From an uncultured Erythrobacter sp. (GTDB taxonomy: Bacteria > Pseudomonadota > Alphaproteobacteria > Sphingomonadales > Sphingomonadaceae), in assembly GCA_947488755.1 (NCBI GenBank), contig CANLAD010000001.1, forward strand, positions 3,047,501 through 3,111,500: 64,000 nucleotides of DNA, in the 5' to 3' direction. Below, piece by piece: positions 8,387 through 17,411 of this stretch. Both the position numbers and the translations under genes were made by a program. The stretch's first letter is position 1, and each line of letters starts with the position of its first letter. Below the pieces are notes generated by a model, which was given only the letters and a program-made list of their open reading frames with translations, had not been told where the DNA came from and did not search any database.

Positions 8387-9546
8387 CCGCCCGTCCGATT
8401 GGCTATTTCGTACACCACCAGGGTCGTGGCCATGCGGAGCGGGCGACGTCGATCGCGAATGCCCTTATCGACCGGCGTCCGGTCACGCTGATGTCCGCGC
8501 GCGATGACATCTTTCGCGGGCTCGATCCGCGCATCGAACTGCGCCAATTGCCTTCATTGTTTGAGCCGACCGGTGATGAAGCGCCCATGATGGCTGCTCT
8601 GCCCTCGCCCGCTTCGGTTCATTGCGCTCCGTTGGGATGGCCCGGGATACGTTCGGCGATGGCGCAAATAGCTGGATGGTTCGAGACCGCCGAGCCCGCG
8701 TTGTTCGTCTCCGACGTGTCCGCCGAGCTCGGACAGTTCGCGCGCCTTTGCTCGGTCCCGCATGTAGCCGTCCTGCAACACGGTGAGCGCAGTGATCCGG
8801 GACACGAGACAGCATATCGCAGCGCTGTCGGGCTGCTGGCGCCCTATTCCGCTGATCTTGAGCAATCCGATCGATCGCAATGGATGAAGGCCAAGACCCA
8901 CTATGCTCCGGGCGTCGGCGTGTCGGTGCCCGAAATGCCCGGTCAGGCAGAGGCCCGTCGGCGGCTCGGACTGCCGCAGGAGCGTGAGATCGTCTGCGTT
9001 ATCGGTGGGGGAGGCGGATCGGGGCTTCCCACGGCTCCGCTTACCATCGGCGCCCGTGAAGACCCTGAAACCCTCTGGGTTACGATCGGCGAAGTGATCA
9101 GCGAATGGCACGAGACCCCGCCGGGCAACCTGGTTCACCGTGGATGGGTCGACAATCCGATGGATTGGGTCGCGGCAGCCGATCGGATCGTGTCGTCGTG
9201 CGGCAACACGACGGTCCACATGGTTCTGGCCGCCGGCAAGCCCTGGATCGCGGTGCCCGAATGGCGATATTTCGATGAGCAGATATGCAAGGCCGAAGTG
9301 CTCGATCGCGAAGGGCTGGCTGCGATCGCGCGCCATTGGCCGTCTCATGCCAGCGCATGGCGCAAGCTGCACGACGCGGCAAAGCGGATCGAGCCGCGTG
9401 AACAGACGCGGTTTGTCGATCCCCATGCGGCGCAAGGGGCGGCGAGTTGGCTGGATAATCTGGCGAACGCCCTGTGGGGCTCGTCCGAGCAATCTGAGGC
9501 GAACACTCTCATCGCTCCGCAGCCCAGCCTCAAGGTGGTGGCATGA
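8383..9546 (+). CDS. MurG/GT28-like glycosyltransferase
   Basis: A 387-residue protein starting at an ATG that overlaps the previous stop (ATGA). The N-terminus HHQGRGHAERATSIANAL resembles the GGHxxP-type loop of GT28 enzymes. CVIGGGGGSG near residue 206 and the C-terminal donor-binding region (HRGWVDNPMDWVAAADRIV, SSCGNTTVHMVLAAGKPWIA) match a GT-B fold with MurG-like C-terminus. Donor and acceptor are unknown. Position between the sucrose-phosphate synthase and a GT2 suggests a further glycosylation step in the same pathway. Confidence 0.75.
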   Translation: MTARPIGYFVHHQGRGHAERATSIANALIDRRPVTLMSARDDIFRGLDPRIELRQLPSLFEPTGDEAPMMAALPSPASVHCAPLGWPGIRSAMAQIAGWFETAEPALFVSDVSAELGQFARLCSVPHVAVLQHGERSDPGHETAYRSAVGLLAPYSADLEQSDRSQWMKAKTHYAPGVGVSVPEMPGQAEARRRLGLPQEREIVCVIGGGGGSGLPTAPLTIGAREDPETLWVTIGEVISEWHETPPGNLVHRGWVDNPMDWVAAADRIVSSCGNTTVHMVLAAGKPWIAVPEWRYFDEQICKAEVLDREGLAAIARHWPSHASAWRKLHDAAKRIEPREQTRFVDPHAAQGAASWLDNLANALWGSSEQSEANTLIAPQPSLKVVA

Positions 9547-10445
9547 TCATTTCGGTTTGCACCCTGGCGCACGGAAGAGAGCAGCATCTGCGCAATCTGG
9601 TCGAAGGATTGCGCAGATCGAGCAACCCGCCTGACGAACTGATCATCGCCGTCATGCAGTCCGATCCCTACGATCTTCCCGAGGTCGATTTCGACATCCA
9701 CCAGATCCTGCTTGGCGGAAATGCCATCCCACTGGCGGCAGCGCGCAATGCTGCGGCGCGGCGCGCTATTGGGGATCTGCTCGTCTTTCTCGACGTCGAT
9801 TGCATACCTGCGCCAAACCTGTTGGCCGACTATGGGGCAGCGGCTCAGACGCTGGACGGGGTGCTGATGGGCGAAGTTGCATACTTGCCAAAGAACGCGG
9901 TCAGCAGCGGCCTGGACTACACGCGCTTCGAGGCGGTCGGCGTGCGCCATTGCGAGCGGCCGGGACCGCCCGACTCTCGCTGGAAACGATGCGAGGATTA
10001 TCGCTGCTTTTGGTCGCTCAATTTCGCGATCAGCGCACGGTTGTTTTATGAGATCGGTGGATTTGACTGTCGATTCCAAGGCTACGGCGGGGAAGATACC
10101 GATTTCGGGCGAACAGTTGCGAGCCTTGGCCATTCGTTATGGTGGGTTCGCGGCGCAAAGGCCTACCACCAATACCATCCGCACCACATGCCACCGGTCC
10201 ATCACCTGGACAGCGTTCTCGCCAACGCACTGGTTTTTCAAGACAAGTGGGGAGAACCCACCATGCAGCACTGGCTTCGCGCGTTCGTCTTGATGGGTCT
10301 GCTGGAGCGAAGCGATGATGGATGGCGCAAGCTGCGCGAACCGACCGAAGAGGATCTTGCACTGACGCGGCAGCAGGCTGATCAGCCTTACGCGAGCAGT
10401 GCAGCCGTCCTCGATTGGCTGGAGGCGAACGTGCGGGCTGCGTGA
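9543..10445 (+). CDS. Family 2 glycosyltransferase with galactosyltransferase-type C-terminus
   Basis: A 300-residue GT-A enzyme. The start is typical (MIISVCTLAHGREQHLRNLV), the metal-binding DxD is in FLDVDCIP around residue 83, and GGFDCRFQGYGGEDTDFG around residue 175 matches the galactosyltransferase C-terminal motif (G-x-G-x-E-D). It overlaps the upstream gene by 4 bp. Its 3' end overlaps the convergent GT4 gene by 58 bases, so the two transcripts are antisense to each other there. No transmembrane helix seen; it probably acts in the cytoplasm. Confidence 0.82.
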   Translation: MIISVCTLAHGREQHLRNLVEGLRRSSNPPDELIIAVMQSDPYDLPEVDFDIHQILLGGNAIPLAAARNAAARRAIGDLLVFLDVDCIPAPNLLADYGAAAQTLDGVLMGEVAYLPKNAVSSGLDYTRFEAVGVRHCERPGPPDSRWKRCEDYRCFWSLNFAISARLFYEIGGFDCRFQGYGGEDTDFGRTVASLGHSLWWVRGAKAYHQYHPHHMPPVHHLDSVLANALVFQDKWGEPTMQHWLRAFVLMGLLERSDDGWRKLREPTEEDLALTRQQADQPYASSAAVLDWLEANVRAA

Positions 10446-11515
10446 CACGGCGCCGCGCCCCTTGTCACGCAGCGCGCGCGATCGTACGCTCTTTCGTATC
10501 CCGCCACCATAGCATCGCTGCTAAAGTGCCTGAGCGCGCGCTGACGACAGGAATTGCGGTCGATCGCATCGATCTTGTGCATTGCCGCCGCAAGCGCATC
10601 GACATCGCGCGCAGATACGATGTAGCCACACTCGCCCACCACCTCCGAGAGCGCGCCATTGTCGAACGCGCAGACCGGGGTGCCACAGGCGAGCGCTTCA
10701 GCCGCGACCAGGCCGAACGGTTCATCCCACAAAGGCGTCACCAACACGCCGCGCGCCTGCGCAACGACTGGGCTCAGCGTTTCGAGGCGCACGTGGCCGT
10801 GATATTGAATGTCCTGCGACAGGAATGGCTCGACTTCGCTAGCGAAGTATCCGGCATCTTCGACCGGCCCGTAGATATGCAATGGCAGGCCAGCCTTTCG
10901 CGCTGCGCGTACTGCCAGCGATGTGCCTTTATTTGGCGTGATGCGACCAACCCAGACAAAGTATTTGCCGATGTTGCGACGCGGCAGCCAGCGGTCGGTG
11001 CGAACCCCGTTATGCACGACCGCCATGTTCCAGCGCGACCTGGCGTTCCACAGCGTCATCTGATGCGCAGAGGTGACTGTCTGCTGTACGCAATCGGCTT
11101 GCGCGGCGCTTTCGACTGCATCCCTCATCGATCCGAACGGCGGCACATGCTGTGACGTCACACAGGGCACCGCGTCGCGAACGGCCCAACTTATGATATC
11201 GGGGAACAGGGAGTTGTTGTGCACGACGTCGAAGCCACCGGACAAAACCCGGCTCCAGGCGAAGCGAAACGCATCCTTCTGAAAGGCGGCGAGTTGGGGC
11301 GTGCCGCGCCATATCCGCCATGGCAGCACGTCATCGTAAGGGGCATCGCAAATCGCGACCAGATCGCGATCGCAGGAGCGTCCCGACGCGAATAGAGTGA
11401 CTTCGTGACCAGCTTGCCGCAACCCGTCGCACAGCATTCGGCAATGCGCCTCCATCCCACCCATGAACGGTTCCGCGATCGGGTGACGGATATGGGCGAT
11501 AACAGCGATCTTCAT
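10388..11515 (-). CDS. Family 4 glycosyltransferase
   Basis: A 375-residue GT-B enzyme on the minus strand. Recognisable parts are MKIAVIAHIRHPIAEPFMGGMEAH at the start (cut here to the glycine-rich acceptor loop PFMGGME), VWVGRITPNKGTSLAVRAA near the middle, and E-x7-E in DEPFGLVAAEALACGTP. Convergent with the GT2 gene, with 58 bases of 3' overlap, and divergent from the Crp-like regulator at 11670. It may share the upstream regulatory region with that regulator. Substrate unknown. Confidence 0.83.
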   Translation of the reverse strand: MKIAVIAHIRHPIAEPFMGGMEAHCRMLCDGLRQAGHEVTLFASGRSCDRDLVAICDAPYDDVLPWRIWRGTPQLAAFQKDAFRFAWSRVLSGGFDVVHNNSLFPDIISWAVRDAVPCVTSQHVPPFGSMRDAVESAAQADCVQQTVTSAHQMTLWNARSRWNMAVVHNGVRTDRWLPRRNIGKYFVWVGRITPNKGTSLAVRAARKAGLPLHIYGPVEDAGYFASEVEPFLSQDIQYHGHVRLETLSPVVAQARGVLVTPLWDEPFGLVAAEALACGTPVCAFDNGALSEVVGECGYIVSARDVDALAAAMHKIDAIDRNSCRQRALRHFSSDAMVAGYERAYDRARCVTRGAAPCHAARTFASSQSRTAALLA

Positions 11516-11595
11516 CGGTGTGTCGTCATGATGGTTTGCATCCCGTGACTCTTGTGTCGTCGGCTCTTCAAGGATGCTGCTGGTGATCCCGCTCC

Positions 11596-11644
11596 AAACC
11601 TAACATTCGTTCGCAGCCGGAACGCTCGAACGGTCCATAGGTTT
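11596..11644. promoter_or_regulatory. Nested inverted repeat upstream of Crp/Fnr-like regulator
   Basis: An outer inverted repeat AAACCTA (11596-11602) / TAGGTTT (11638-11644) encloses an inner CGTTC (11608-11612) / GAACG (11620-11624). It lies in the divergent region between the GT4 gene and the regulator, ending 25 bases before the regulator ATG. It could be an operator (autoregulation) or a leader hairpin. It does not match the classic FNR box TTGAT-N4-ATCAA. Confidence 0.35.
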
Positions 11645-11669
11645 AGCAGCATGAGATGGAGGGCCTTTG

Positions 11670-12461
11670 ATGATCGATGGTGTTTGGAATGCGTCTGAGT
11701 TGAAAGCGTATCCGAACACAGGTCGTTTCCTTAGCGGACGCACGCGTCACGAGATGACGGATGCCCAAAAGAGGGTGCTGGAAGACGCGATCGAAGAGAC
11801 TGCGACGTTCAAAAGCTCGCGACGCATTCTTGAGCGCGGCGAGGTGTATGACCGTTCGACGATCCTGATCGATGGCTTCGTCATGCGCTCGATGGATGGG
11901 CCGGAACGCCGCCATGGCCTGAGTTTCCACGTCCCCGGCGATTTCGTCGACCTGCACTGCTTTGCGCTCAAGCGCCTCGATCACAATATCGACACCGTTG
12001 GTCCTGTCACCCTGGGCTATGCCCCGCACCGGCGGTTGCAGCGAATCATGGCCGAGCATCCGGATGTGGCTCGTATCCTGTGGTTTGCCACGCTGATCGA
12101 TGCCGCGATCCACCGCGAATGGGTGATGAAGCTTGAACAGCTCACCGTGCCGCGGCGCATCGCACATATCTTCGCGGAGAACTGGTACCGTTTGCGTCTT
12201 GTCGGGCTGGGTGATGATGACGGTTACGATACGCCGCTCACGCAAGGCAATCTGGCCGAAATGGTCGGCGCAACAACGATCCACGTGAACCGTGCGCTAA
12301 AACAGTTACGCGAGCAGGGCATAGCCCGCTTTTCGCGCGGGCGGATCGACATTTCCGATGCTCGGCGACTGGCCGAATACGGCACATTCCAGCCGGACTA
12401 TCTCTACGGGTCCGATGCCTATCTATCAAACGATAGCGATGATGAGGCGGCGGATGATTGA
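11670..12461 (+). CDS. Crp/Fnr-family transcriptional regulator, paralog 1
   Basis: A 263-residue regulator. The N-terminal cyclic-nucleotide-binding-like beta barrel contains ILIDGFVMRS and FHVPGDFVDLHCFAL; the C-terminal Crp helix-turn-helix is LTQGNLAEMVGATTIHVNRALKQL with wing RFSRGRIDI. There are no N-terminal cysteines of the FNR type, so it is not an obvious Fe-S oxygen sensor. ATG 11670 is preceded by GGAGGG at good spacing; a TTG three bases earlier is less likely. Clearly paralogous to the gene at 13349 (shared VPGDFVDLH, RILWFA-LIDAAIHR). Likely local control of the carbohydrate island. Confidence 0.87.
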   Translation: MIDGVWNASELKAYPNTGRFLSGRTRHEMTDAQKRVLEDAIEETATFKSSRRILERGEVYDRSTILIDGFVMRSMDGPERRHGLSFHVPGDFVDLHCFALKRLDHNIDTVGPVTLGYAPHRRLQRIMAEHPDVARILWFATLIDAAIHREWVMKLEQLTVPRRIAHIFAENWYRLRLVGLGDDDGYDTPLTQGNLAEMVGATTIHVNRALKQLREQGIARFSRGRIDISDARRLAEYGTFQPDYLYGSDAYLSNDSDDEAADD

Positions 12462-13257
12462 TGCGGGTGGTCAGGATCGCTCGCCGCACCGTTACGTGTT
12501 CGTGGCCGGCCTGCATCGCACAGGCACGAGCTTGCTCGCGCAGGTAATGGGAACCCATCCTGACATCTCGACAATCAGAGGCGCCGACGTGCCCGAGAAT
12601 GAGGGCTGCTACCTACAAGGCGCGATACCCCACACCGCGCGCCACGGCGTGCCCGGTCACTTTGCCACCGACGCATCCCAGCACCTGACGGAAACCAGCG
12701 CCTTCAACTCGCTCGCCGTCAAGGATCGGCTTGAGCGCGAATGGGGTGTCTGGTTCGATAGCGCCAAAGCGTGGCGCCTTGAGAAGTCGCCGGTCAATCT
12801 CACCCGGATGCGGCTGCTTCAGGCGCTATTCCCGCGCGCGCATTTTGTCATCATCACGCGTCACCCGCTGGTCATGGCTCACGCTCTCGGCAAATGGTCA
12901 GACCGCTCGGTTGCGGATCTGGCGAGTTATGGCGTGGCCGCGTATCGCAAAATGCTGGATGATGTCGCCTATCTCCATGCAGCGCTAATTCTTCGATATG
13001 AGGATTTTGTCGATGCCCCTGCAAGCCATTGCCGGGCGATCGAGAGTTTTCTCGGGGTCGATGCGGCGATGACGTTACCGCCCGTGCGAGACGGCAATAC
13101 CGACTACTTCGTGCAGGAAAACGAGGGTGCAATCCGCGAACTCGGGTATGGTCCGCGCGGCGAAGTCGCGCCGCTTGACCCCATCATACGCCATCCCTTG
13201 CGCGAGCGGCGGGAGGGTGCCTTGAAGCAGATGTCAGGTGCGAGGATTGCCGCTTAG
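12454..13257 (+). CDS. Sulfotransferase family protein
   Basis: About 267 residues from ATG 12454, which overlaps the preceding regulator stop by 8 bases and follows GAGG; upstream in-frame ATGs at 12439 and 12442 are alternatives. The PAPS 5'-phosphosulfate loop is YVFVAGLHRTGTSLLAQVM and the 3'-phosphate-binding segment is VIITRHPLVMAHALGKWS. The conserved ILRYEDFVDAPASH follows. It should transfer sulfate from PAPS to a hydroxyl, probably of a glycoside given the four glycosyltransferases next to it. Acceptor unknown. Confidence 0.82.
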   Translation: MIDAGGQDRSPHRYVFVAGLHRTGTSLLAQVMGTHPDISTIRGADVPENEGCYLQGAIPHTARHGVPGHFATDASQHLTETSAFNSLAVKDRLEREWGVWFDSAKAWRLEKSPVNLTRMRLLQALFPRAHFVIITRHPLVMAHALGKWSDRSVADLASYGVAAYRKMLDDVAYLHAALILRYEDFVDAPASHCRAIESFLGVDAAMTLPPVRDGNTDYFVQENEGAIRELGYGPRGEVAPLDPIIRHPLRERREGALKQMSGARIAA

Positions 13258-13348
13258 AAGGCGGCAGGGCGCGCGGGTCAAAGAAATGCCATCCAAATTA
13301 ACATCAATCAATAGACCATCAGCGGCCACGCAAGTTAGGTCCTCCGCC

Positions 13349-14122
13349 ATGTTTCTTGAATCGACTGCGCAGGTTGAGAGACCTTATGATTTGACCGGCG
13401 ACTTTTTAGCCGGGCGCCTGCGCAAGCATCTCGATCAGGACGAATTGGCCTGCGTCGAAGGTCTCGTTGCACACGAGCGTATGCTGAGCGATCAAGAGGT
13501 TCTCGCCCGGCGTGCAGAGCGTGTGGATACCGCTTCGATCCTCATCGAAGGCCTCATGTTTCGCACGATCGAGAGCGGCAATCAACGTTTCATCGTCGGG
13601 CTGCATGTGCCGGGCGATTTCGTTGACCTGCACGGCTTTGCTCTGGGACGGCTCGACCATTCGATCGTGAGCGTGGGCACCGCTCGTGTAGGCGTGGTCC
13701 CACATCTGGGGATTGAGCGACTGATGCAGAAGCGCCCTTCGCTGGCTCGCATCCTGTGGTTCGCCAGCCTCCTCGATGCGGCTATTCATCGACAATGGAT
13801 ACAGATGCTGGAGCAGCTTGATGCGCCGCGCCGGATCGCGCACATCTATTGCGAATTGCAAACGCGGCTGGAATTGGTTGGCAAGCCTTCGACACGCGCC
13901 TTGCGCGCCCCGTTCACGCAATATGATCTTGCGGACATGTGCGGGATCAGCGCGGTTCACGCCAACCGGGCAATCGGCAGATTGCGGGAACTGGGTCTGG
14001 CACAGATCCGACGCGGAACACTCTACACAAGCGATTGGGCCGCGTTGCGACAGTACGCGCGTTTTGATTCAGCTTACCTTTACGCAGATACTCCGTTCAA
14101 GCTTGCCGAGATGCGTTCTTAA
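13349..14122 (+). CDS. Crp/Fnr-family transcriptional regulator, paralog 2
   Basis: A regulator of 257 residues from ATG 13349 (278 from ATG 13286). I prefer 13349 because the N-termini of the two paralogs then align (GDFLAGR here, GRFLSGR in paralog 1). The sensor barrel (ILIEGLMFRT, LHVPGDFVDLHGFALGRLDHS) and helix-turn-helix (FTQYDLADMCGISAVHANRA) mirror the gene at 11670. No FNR-type cysteine cluster is seen. It follows the sulfotransferase in the same direction, and is probably a duplicate that diverged in DNA-binding specificity. Confidence 0.85.
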   Translation: MFLESTAQVERPYDLTGDFLAGRLRKHLDQDELACVEGLVAHERMLSDQEVLARRAERVDTASILIEGLMFRTIESGNQRFIVGLHVPGDFVDLHGFALGRLDHSIVSVGTARVGVVPHLGIERLMQKRPSLARILWFASLLDAAIHRQWIQMLEQLDAPRRIAHIYCELQTRLELVGKPSTRALRAPFTQYDLADMCGISAVHANRAIGRLRELGLAQIRRGTLYTSDWAALRQYARFDSAYLYADTPFKLAEMRS

Positions 14123-14138
14123 AACCGCAAGCGATTGA

Positions 14139-14684
14139 TCAGTCGTCGAGCTCCCGAGGAGCTTGGACATCCTGCAAAGCCTCGGCCTTGTCGAGCTTAC
14201 TCGGTGTACTGGGAATGACGGACAAGTTTCCGTCGGTTTCGAGAACGACCCAGTTCGCTGCCGAGTTTTCGATCATCCCCGCTTCGCGCAACGCGGCGCG
14301 AATTTCCTCTTCGGATACGCGCACTTCATCCATTGCATCACGCAGATATTCCCCCTTGTGGGTAAGTAGGGTCGGCCGTGCTTTGACGACCCGGGATCCA
14401 GTATCGGTCCCACGTACCCACCAAGTCGTTAGGTACTGGCAGAGCGCGAGAGTGATAATGGCTGCCAGCGCATCTGCCGTCGCCACATCCGTCAACAGGA
14501 TACCGCTTGCAGCCAAGCTCCCGACTGCGATGTTGATAATCCAGTCGAAATTGTTGAGCTGGCTTGTCGTACGCTTGCCCAGCACGCGAACGAGCGCGAC
14601 GATGAATATGAAGAAGAGCACGGCAGAAAGAGAAATTTCGGTCAGTCTGCCCCAGCTCGACCAGAGGTTCGGCTGTTCGATCAT
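14139..14684 (-). CDS. DUF421 (YetF-like) membrane protein
   Basis: About 181 residues from ATG 14684 (a GTG at 14702 would add six). Three hydrophobic helices come first (ISLSAVLFFIFIVALVRVLG, WIINIAVGSLAASGILL, ALAAIITLALCQYLTTWWV). The cytoplasmic DUF421 C-terminal domain follows, with the PTLLTHKGEYLRDAMDE and SEEEIRAALREAGM signatures. YetF-type proteins are linked to stress and sporulation membranes but have no proven biochemical role. It is convergent with the Crp paralog, 16 bases apart. Confidence 0.85.
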   Translation of the reverse strand: MIEQPNLWSSWGRLTEISLSAVLFFIFIVALVRVLGKRTTSQLNNFDWIINIAVGSLAASGILLTDVATADALAAIITLALCQYLTTWWVRGTDTGSRVVKARPTLLTHKGEYLRDAMDEVRVSEEEIRAALREAGMIENSAANWVVLETDGNLSVIPSTPSKLDKAEALQDVQAPRELDD

Positions 14685-14921
14685 AGATTGCCCGCGCGGC
14701 ACGGGTTGCGGTGAAATGTCCGGCGAGGTCTATCGAGGGGACACGCGGTGAAGGCGGCGACAGCCCTCGCTGCCGTGCGCGACGCGACGCAGCCTGAGCC
14801 GGGTATTCGAATATGTCGGTCTGATCTGATGGGGTCGGCCATATGCAAACCGACAATCGAGCTCACGATACTGCGGGCACATTTCTAACCTATGTTCCGT
14901 TCCCGCTACGGCGAAAGTCCA

Positions 14922-17408
14922 TCAAATGTCGGGTAGCGATTGCGCGGCAAAGCCCCAGCCCTGCAGAGACGTCGTCTGCGCGCGGTCGATCAGGCGCTCG
15001 GCGTCGTCGATCGAATACGGTTTGGCATCGACCAAGCCGTTCAGTTCGTTCCATGAGATCGGCGCTGCGACCGGCGCCCCAGATCGCGCGCGGGCCGAGT
15101 AAGGCAGGATGGCGGTACTGCCACGCTGGTTGCGCAGCCAGTCGATAAAGATGCGGCCCTTGCGTTTCGCCTTGCTCATCGAAGCGGTGAAGCGGTCGGG
15201 CTCGGCCAGCGAAAGGGCCTTGGCGAAGCGGCGAGAGAAATCCTTGTGATTGTCCCAATCGTGACCGCGTTCCAGAGGAACCACGACATGGATGCCTTTG
15301 CCTCCTGAAACCATCGCGAAGCTGACTAGCCCGATATCGGAAAGCCTGGCGCGGATATCGCGCGCGGCAGATTTGATGGCTTCGAAGTCCAGCCCCTCGT
15401 CCGGGTCGAGGTCGAACACCATGCGTTCCGGCGCTTCGACATCGTCACTGCGCGCGCCCCAGCCGTGGAACTCGATCGTTCCCATCTGGACGCATTGCAG
15501 CAGGCCGCGCCGATCCCGGATCGTGAGGTAGTCCTCCATGCCGCCGTCCTTCTCCCGGATCGCGACCGTTTCGACCGCATCACCAAAGCCCCCGCTATCG
15601 TGCTTCTGGAAAAAGCATTTCTTCGCACGCCCCTGTGGACAGCGCACGAGGCTGATTGGCCGGTTGCCGGCGAAGGGGAGCATCATCGGGGCGATTGTGC
15701 GGTAATAGTCGGCAAGCTCGCCCTTGGTCTGGCCGCTATCGGGAAAGACGACGCGGTCGGCGCTGGAAATCGTGACCGTGTCTGCCTCCTTTGGCGTGCG
15801 GATGGCTTCTTCGCCAGTGACCTTCTCCGCAGGCTTGTCGGCGCGCAGGCCAAGATAGCTGCCATGGCGCACCAACCCGCCGGCGGTGAACTCGGCGAAA
15901 GCAACCTCCGCCACCAGTTTCGGCGTCACCCAATCGACCCCGCGCGCTTTCGCTTTCGGCACATCGAGCGGCGGGGTCTTTCGCGACAACCGCTTCAGCT
16001 TCGGCGCAAGCTCGTCGAAATCATCGCCTCCGAACCCGGTGCCGATATTCCCTCTATAGACAAGCGCATCGCCTTCATGCTGCGCGACAAGCAGCGAGGC
16101 GAACGGGCGGCCCTTGGCCGAGGACCGCTTGGCTCCAACAATCACGAATTCCTGTCGGCGGGTGCATTTGACTTTCAGCCAACCTTTCGATCGGGCATGA
16201 CGATAGGGGGCATCGATGCGTTTGGAGATGATCCCTTCCTGACCTGCATCGCACATGGCTCTCAGCAGCTTCTCACCTGCGCCGATGACGTGGTCTGCGA
16301 CCATTACGGGCCGTTCGGCCCCTTTCAGTACCCCTTCGAGGCGCTCCTTTCGTTCGACTAAAGGAAGCGCGGCCAAGTCCTCGCCATCCAGTTCGAGCAG
16401 GTCGAAAGCGTGGAATTGCAAGGCGTCGTCAGGCCCCTGCGCGCTGCGCCCGCGTTTGAGAACCTGTTGCAACGCTGAGAACGAGGGATTGCCGTCGGAC
16501 CCAGGTGCGACGATCTCGCCATCGATCAGGCAGGCGGATAGGTCGAGCGAGGCTATGTGCTTGAGAAGCGGCGAAAATTTCTCGGTCCAGTCCTTGCCGT
16601 TGCGGGTAAATGCGCGCGTCTTGTCTCCTTTCGCGGCGATGAGAATGCGGTAGCCGTCGAACTTGATCTCGTGCAGCCAGTCATTGCCTGTTGGCACATT
16701 ATCGGCGAGCGTGGCGAGCTGAGGCTTGCGGAATTTCGGCAGCGGCGCGGATTTGCGCTGCTTGCGCTTTTTGACCGGTTTGACCTCCTCCATTGTCTCG
16801 ACGAAATCGTCACCGCGCGCCGCTGATCCCGCCGCAATTTCTGCCATCGAGCGCCCCGTCTCGATGCTGGTCAGTGCGCGTTCGACCAAGGTGTCGCCAG
16901 GCTCGGCATGTTCGTCCTGCAATTTGCGCAGGAGCCAGTTTTCACGGCTCTGGTTGCCCTTCGGCTTCAAGCGGATCAGCAGCCATTCGCCTTTCATCCG
17001 CTCGCCATCCAGCGTGAAATGCAGGTGCCCTTTTTCAAGATCGCTGGCGCTCTTTCCCTCGGCCGGGGCCCAGATGCCGCGATCCCATAGCATGACCGTT
17101 CCGCCACCATATTCGCCTTTGGGTATCGTGCCTTCGAACGAGGCATAGGACATCGGATGGTCTTCGGTGCGCACGGCAAGGCGCTTTATGTCGGGGTCGG
17201 GGCTCGGCCCCTTGGTCACCGCCCAGCTTTTCAGAACGCCGTCGATCTCCAGCCGCAAGTCCCAGTGGAGCCGAGTGGCGTCGTGCTTCTGGACGATGAA
17301 TAGGTCGCTCGATCCCGACGCGATCTCGCCCGAAGGTTCGGGCGTAGACGTGAAATCGCGCCTGGCATTATAGGTCGCGAGGAGATCGGGATTGCCGCGC
17401 TGCGCCAT
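14922..17408 (-). CDS. ligD: DNA ligase D, multifunctional end-joining enzyme
   Basis: An 828-residue LigD with domains in the order phosphoesterase, ligase, polymerase. The 3'-phosphoesterase part is near residues 30-180 (FIVQKHDATRLHWDLRLEI). The ATP-dependent ligase has LHEIKFDGYRI, whose Lys is the adenylated residue. The primase-type polymerase has VFDLDPDEGLDFEAIK with the metal-binding aspartates and SGGKGIHVVVPL. It acts with Ku in non-homologous end joining of double-strand breaks. It starts 3 bases after the ku stop, forming a ku-ligD operon. Length is normal for the full three-domain form. Confidence 0.96.
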   Translation of the reverse strand: MAQRGNPDLLATYNARRDFTSTPEPSGEIASGSSDLFIVQKHDATRLHWDLRLEIDGVLKSWAVTKGPSPDPDIKRLAVRTEDHPMSYASFEGTIPKGEYGGGTVMLWDRGIWAPAEGKSASDLEKGHLHFTLDGERMKGEWLLIRLKPKGNQSRENWLLRKLQDEHAEPGDTLVERALTSIETGRSMAEIAAGSAARGDDFVETMEEVKPVKKRKQRKSAPLPKFRKPQLATLADNVPTGNDWLHEIKFDGYRILIAAKGDKTRAFTRNGKDWTEKFSPLLKHIASLDLSACLIDGEIVAPGSDGNPSFSALQQVLKRGRSAQGPDDALQFHAFDLLELDGEDLAALPLVERKERLEGVLKGAERPVMVADHVIGAGEKLLRAMCDAGQEGIISKRIDAPYRHARSKGWLKVKCTRRQEFVIVGAKRSSAKGRPFASLLVAQHEGDALVYRGNIGTGFGGDDFDELAPKLKRLSRKTPPLDVPKAKARGVDWVTPKLVAEVAFAEFTAGGLVRHGSYLGLRADKPAEKVTGEEAIRTPKEADTVTISSADRVVFPDSGQTKGELADYYRTIAPMMLPFAGNRPISLVRCPQGRAKKCFFQKHDSGGFGDAVETVAIREKDGGMEDYLTIRDRRGLLQCVQMGTIEFHGWGARSDDVEAPERMVFDLDPDEGLDFEAIKSAARDIRARLSDIGLVSFAMVSGGKGIHVVVPLERGHDWDNHKDFSRRFAKALSLAEPDRFTASMSKAKRKGRIFIDWLRNQRGSTAILPYSARARSGAPVAAPISWNELNGLVDAKPYSIDDAERLIDRAQTTSLQGWGFAAQSLPDI

Positions 17409-17411
17409 TAT

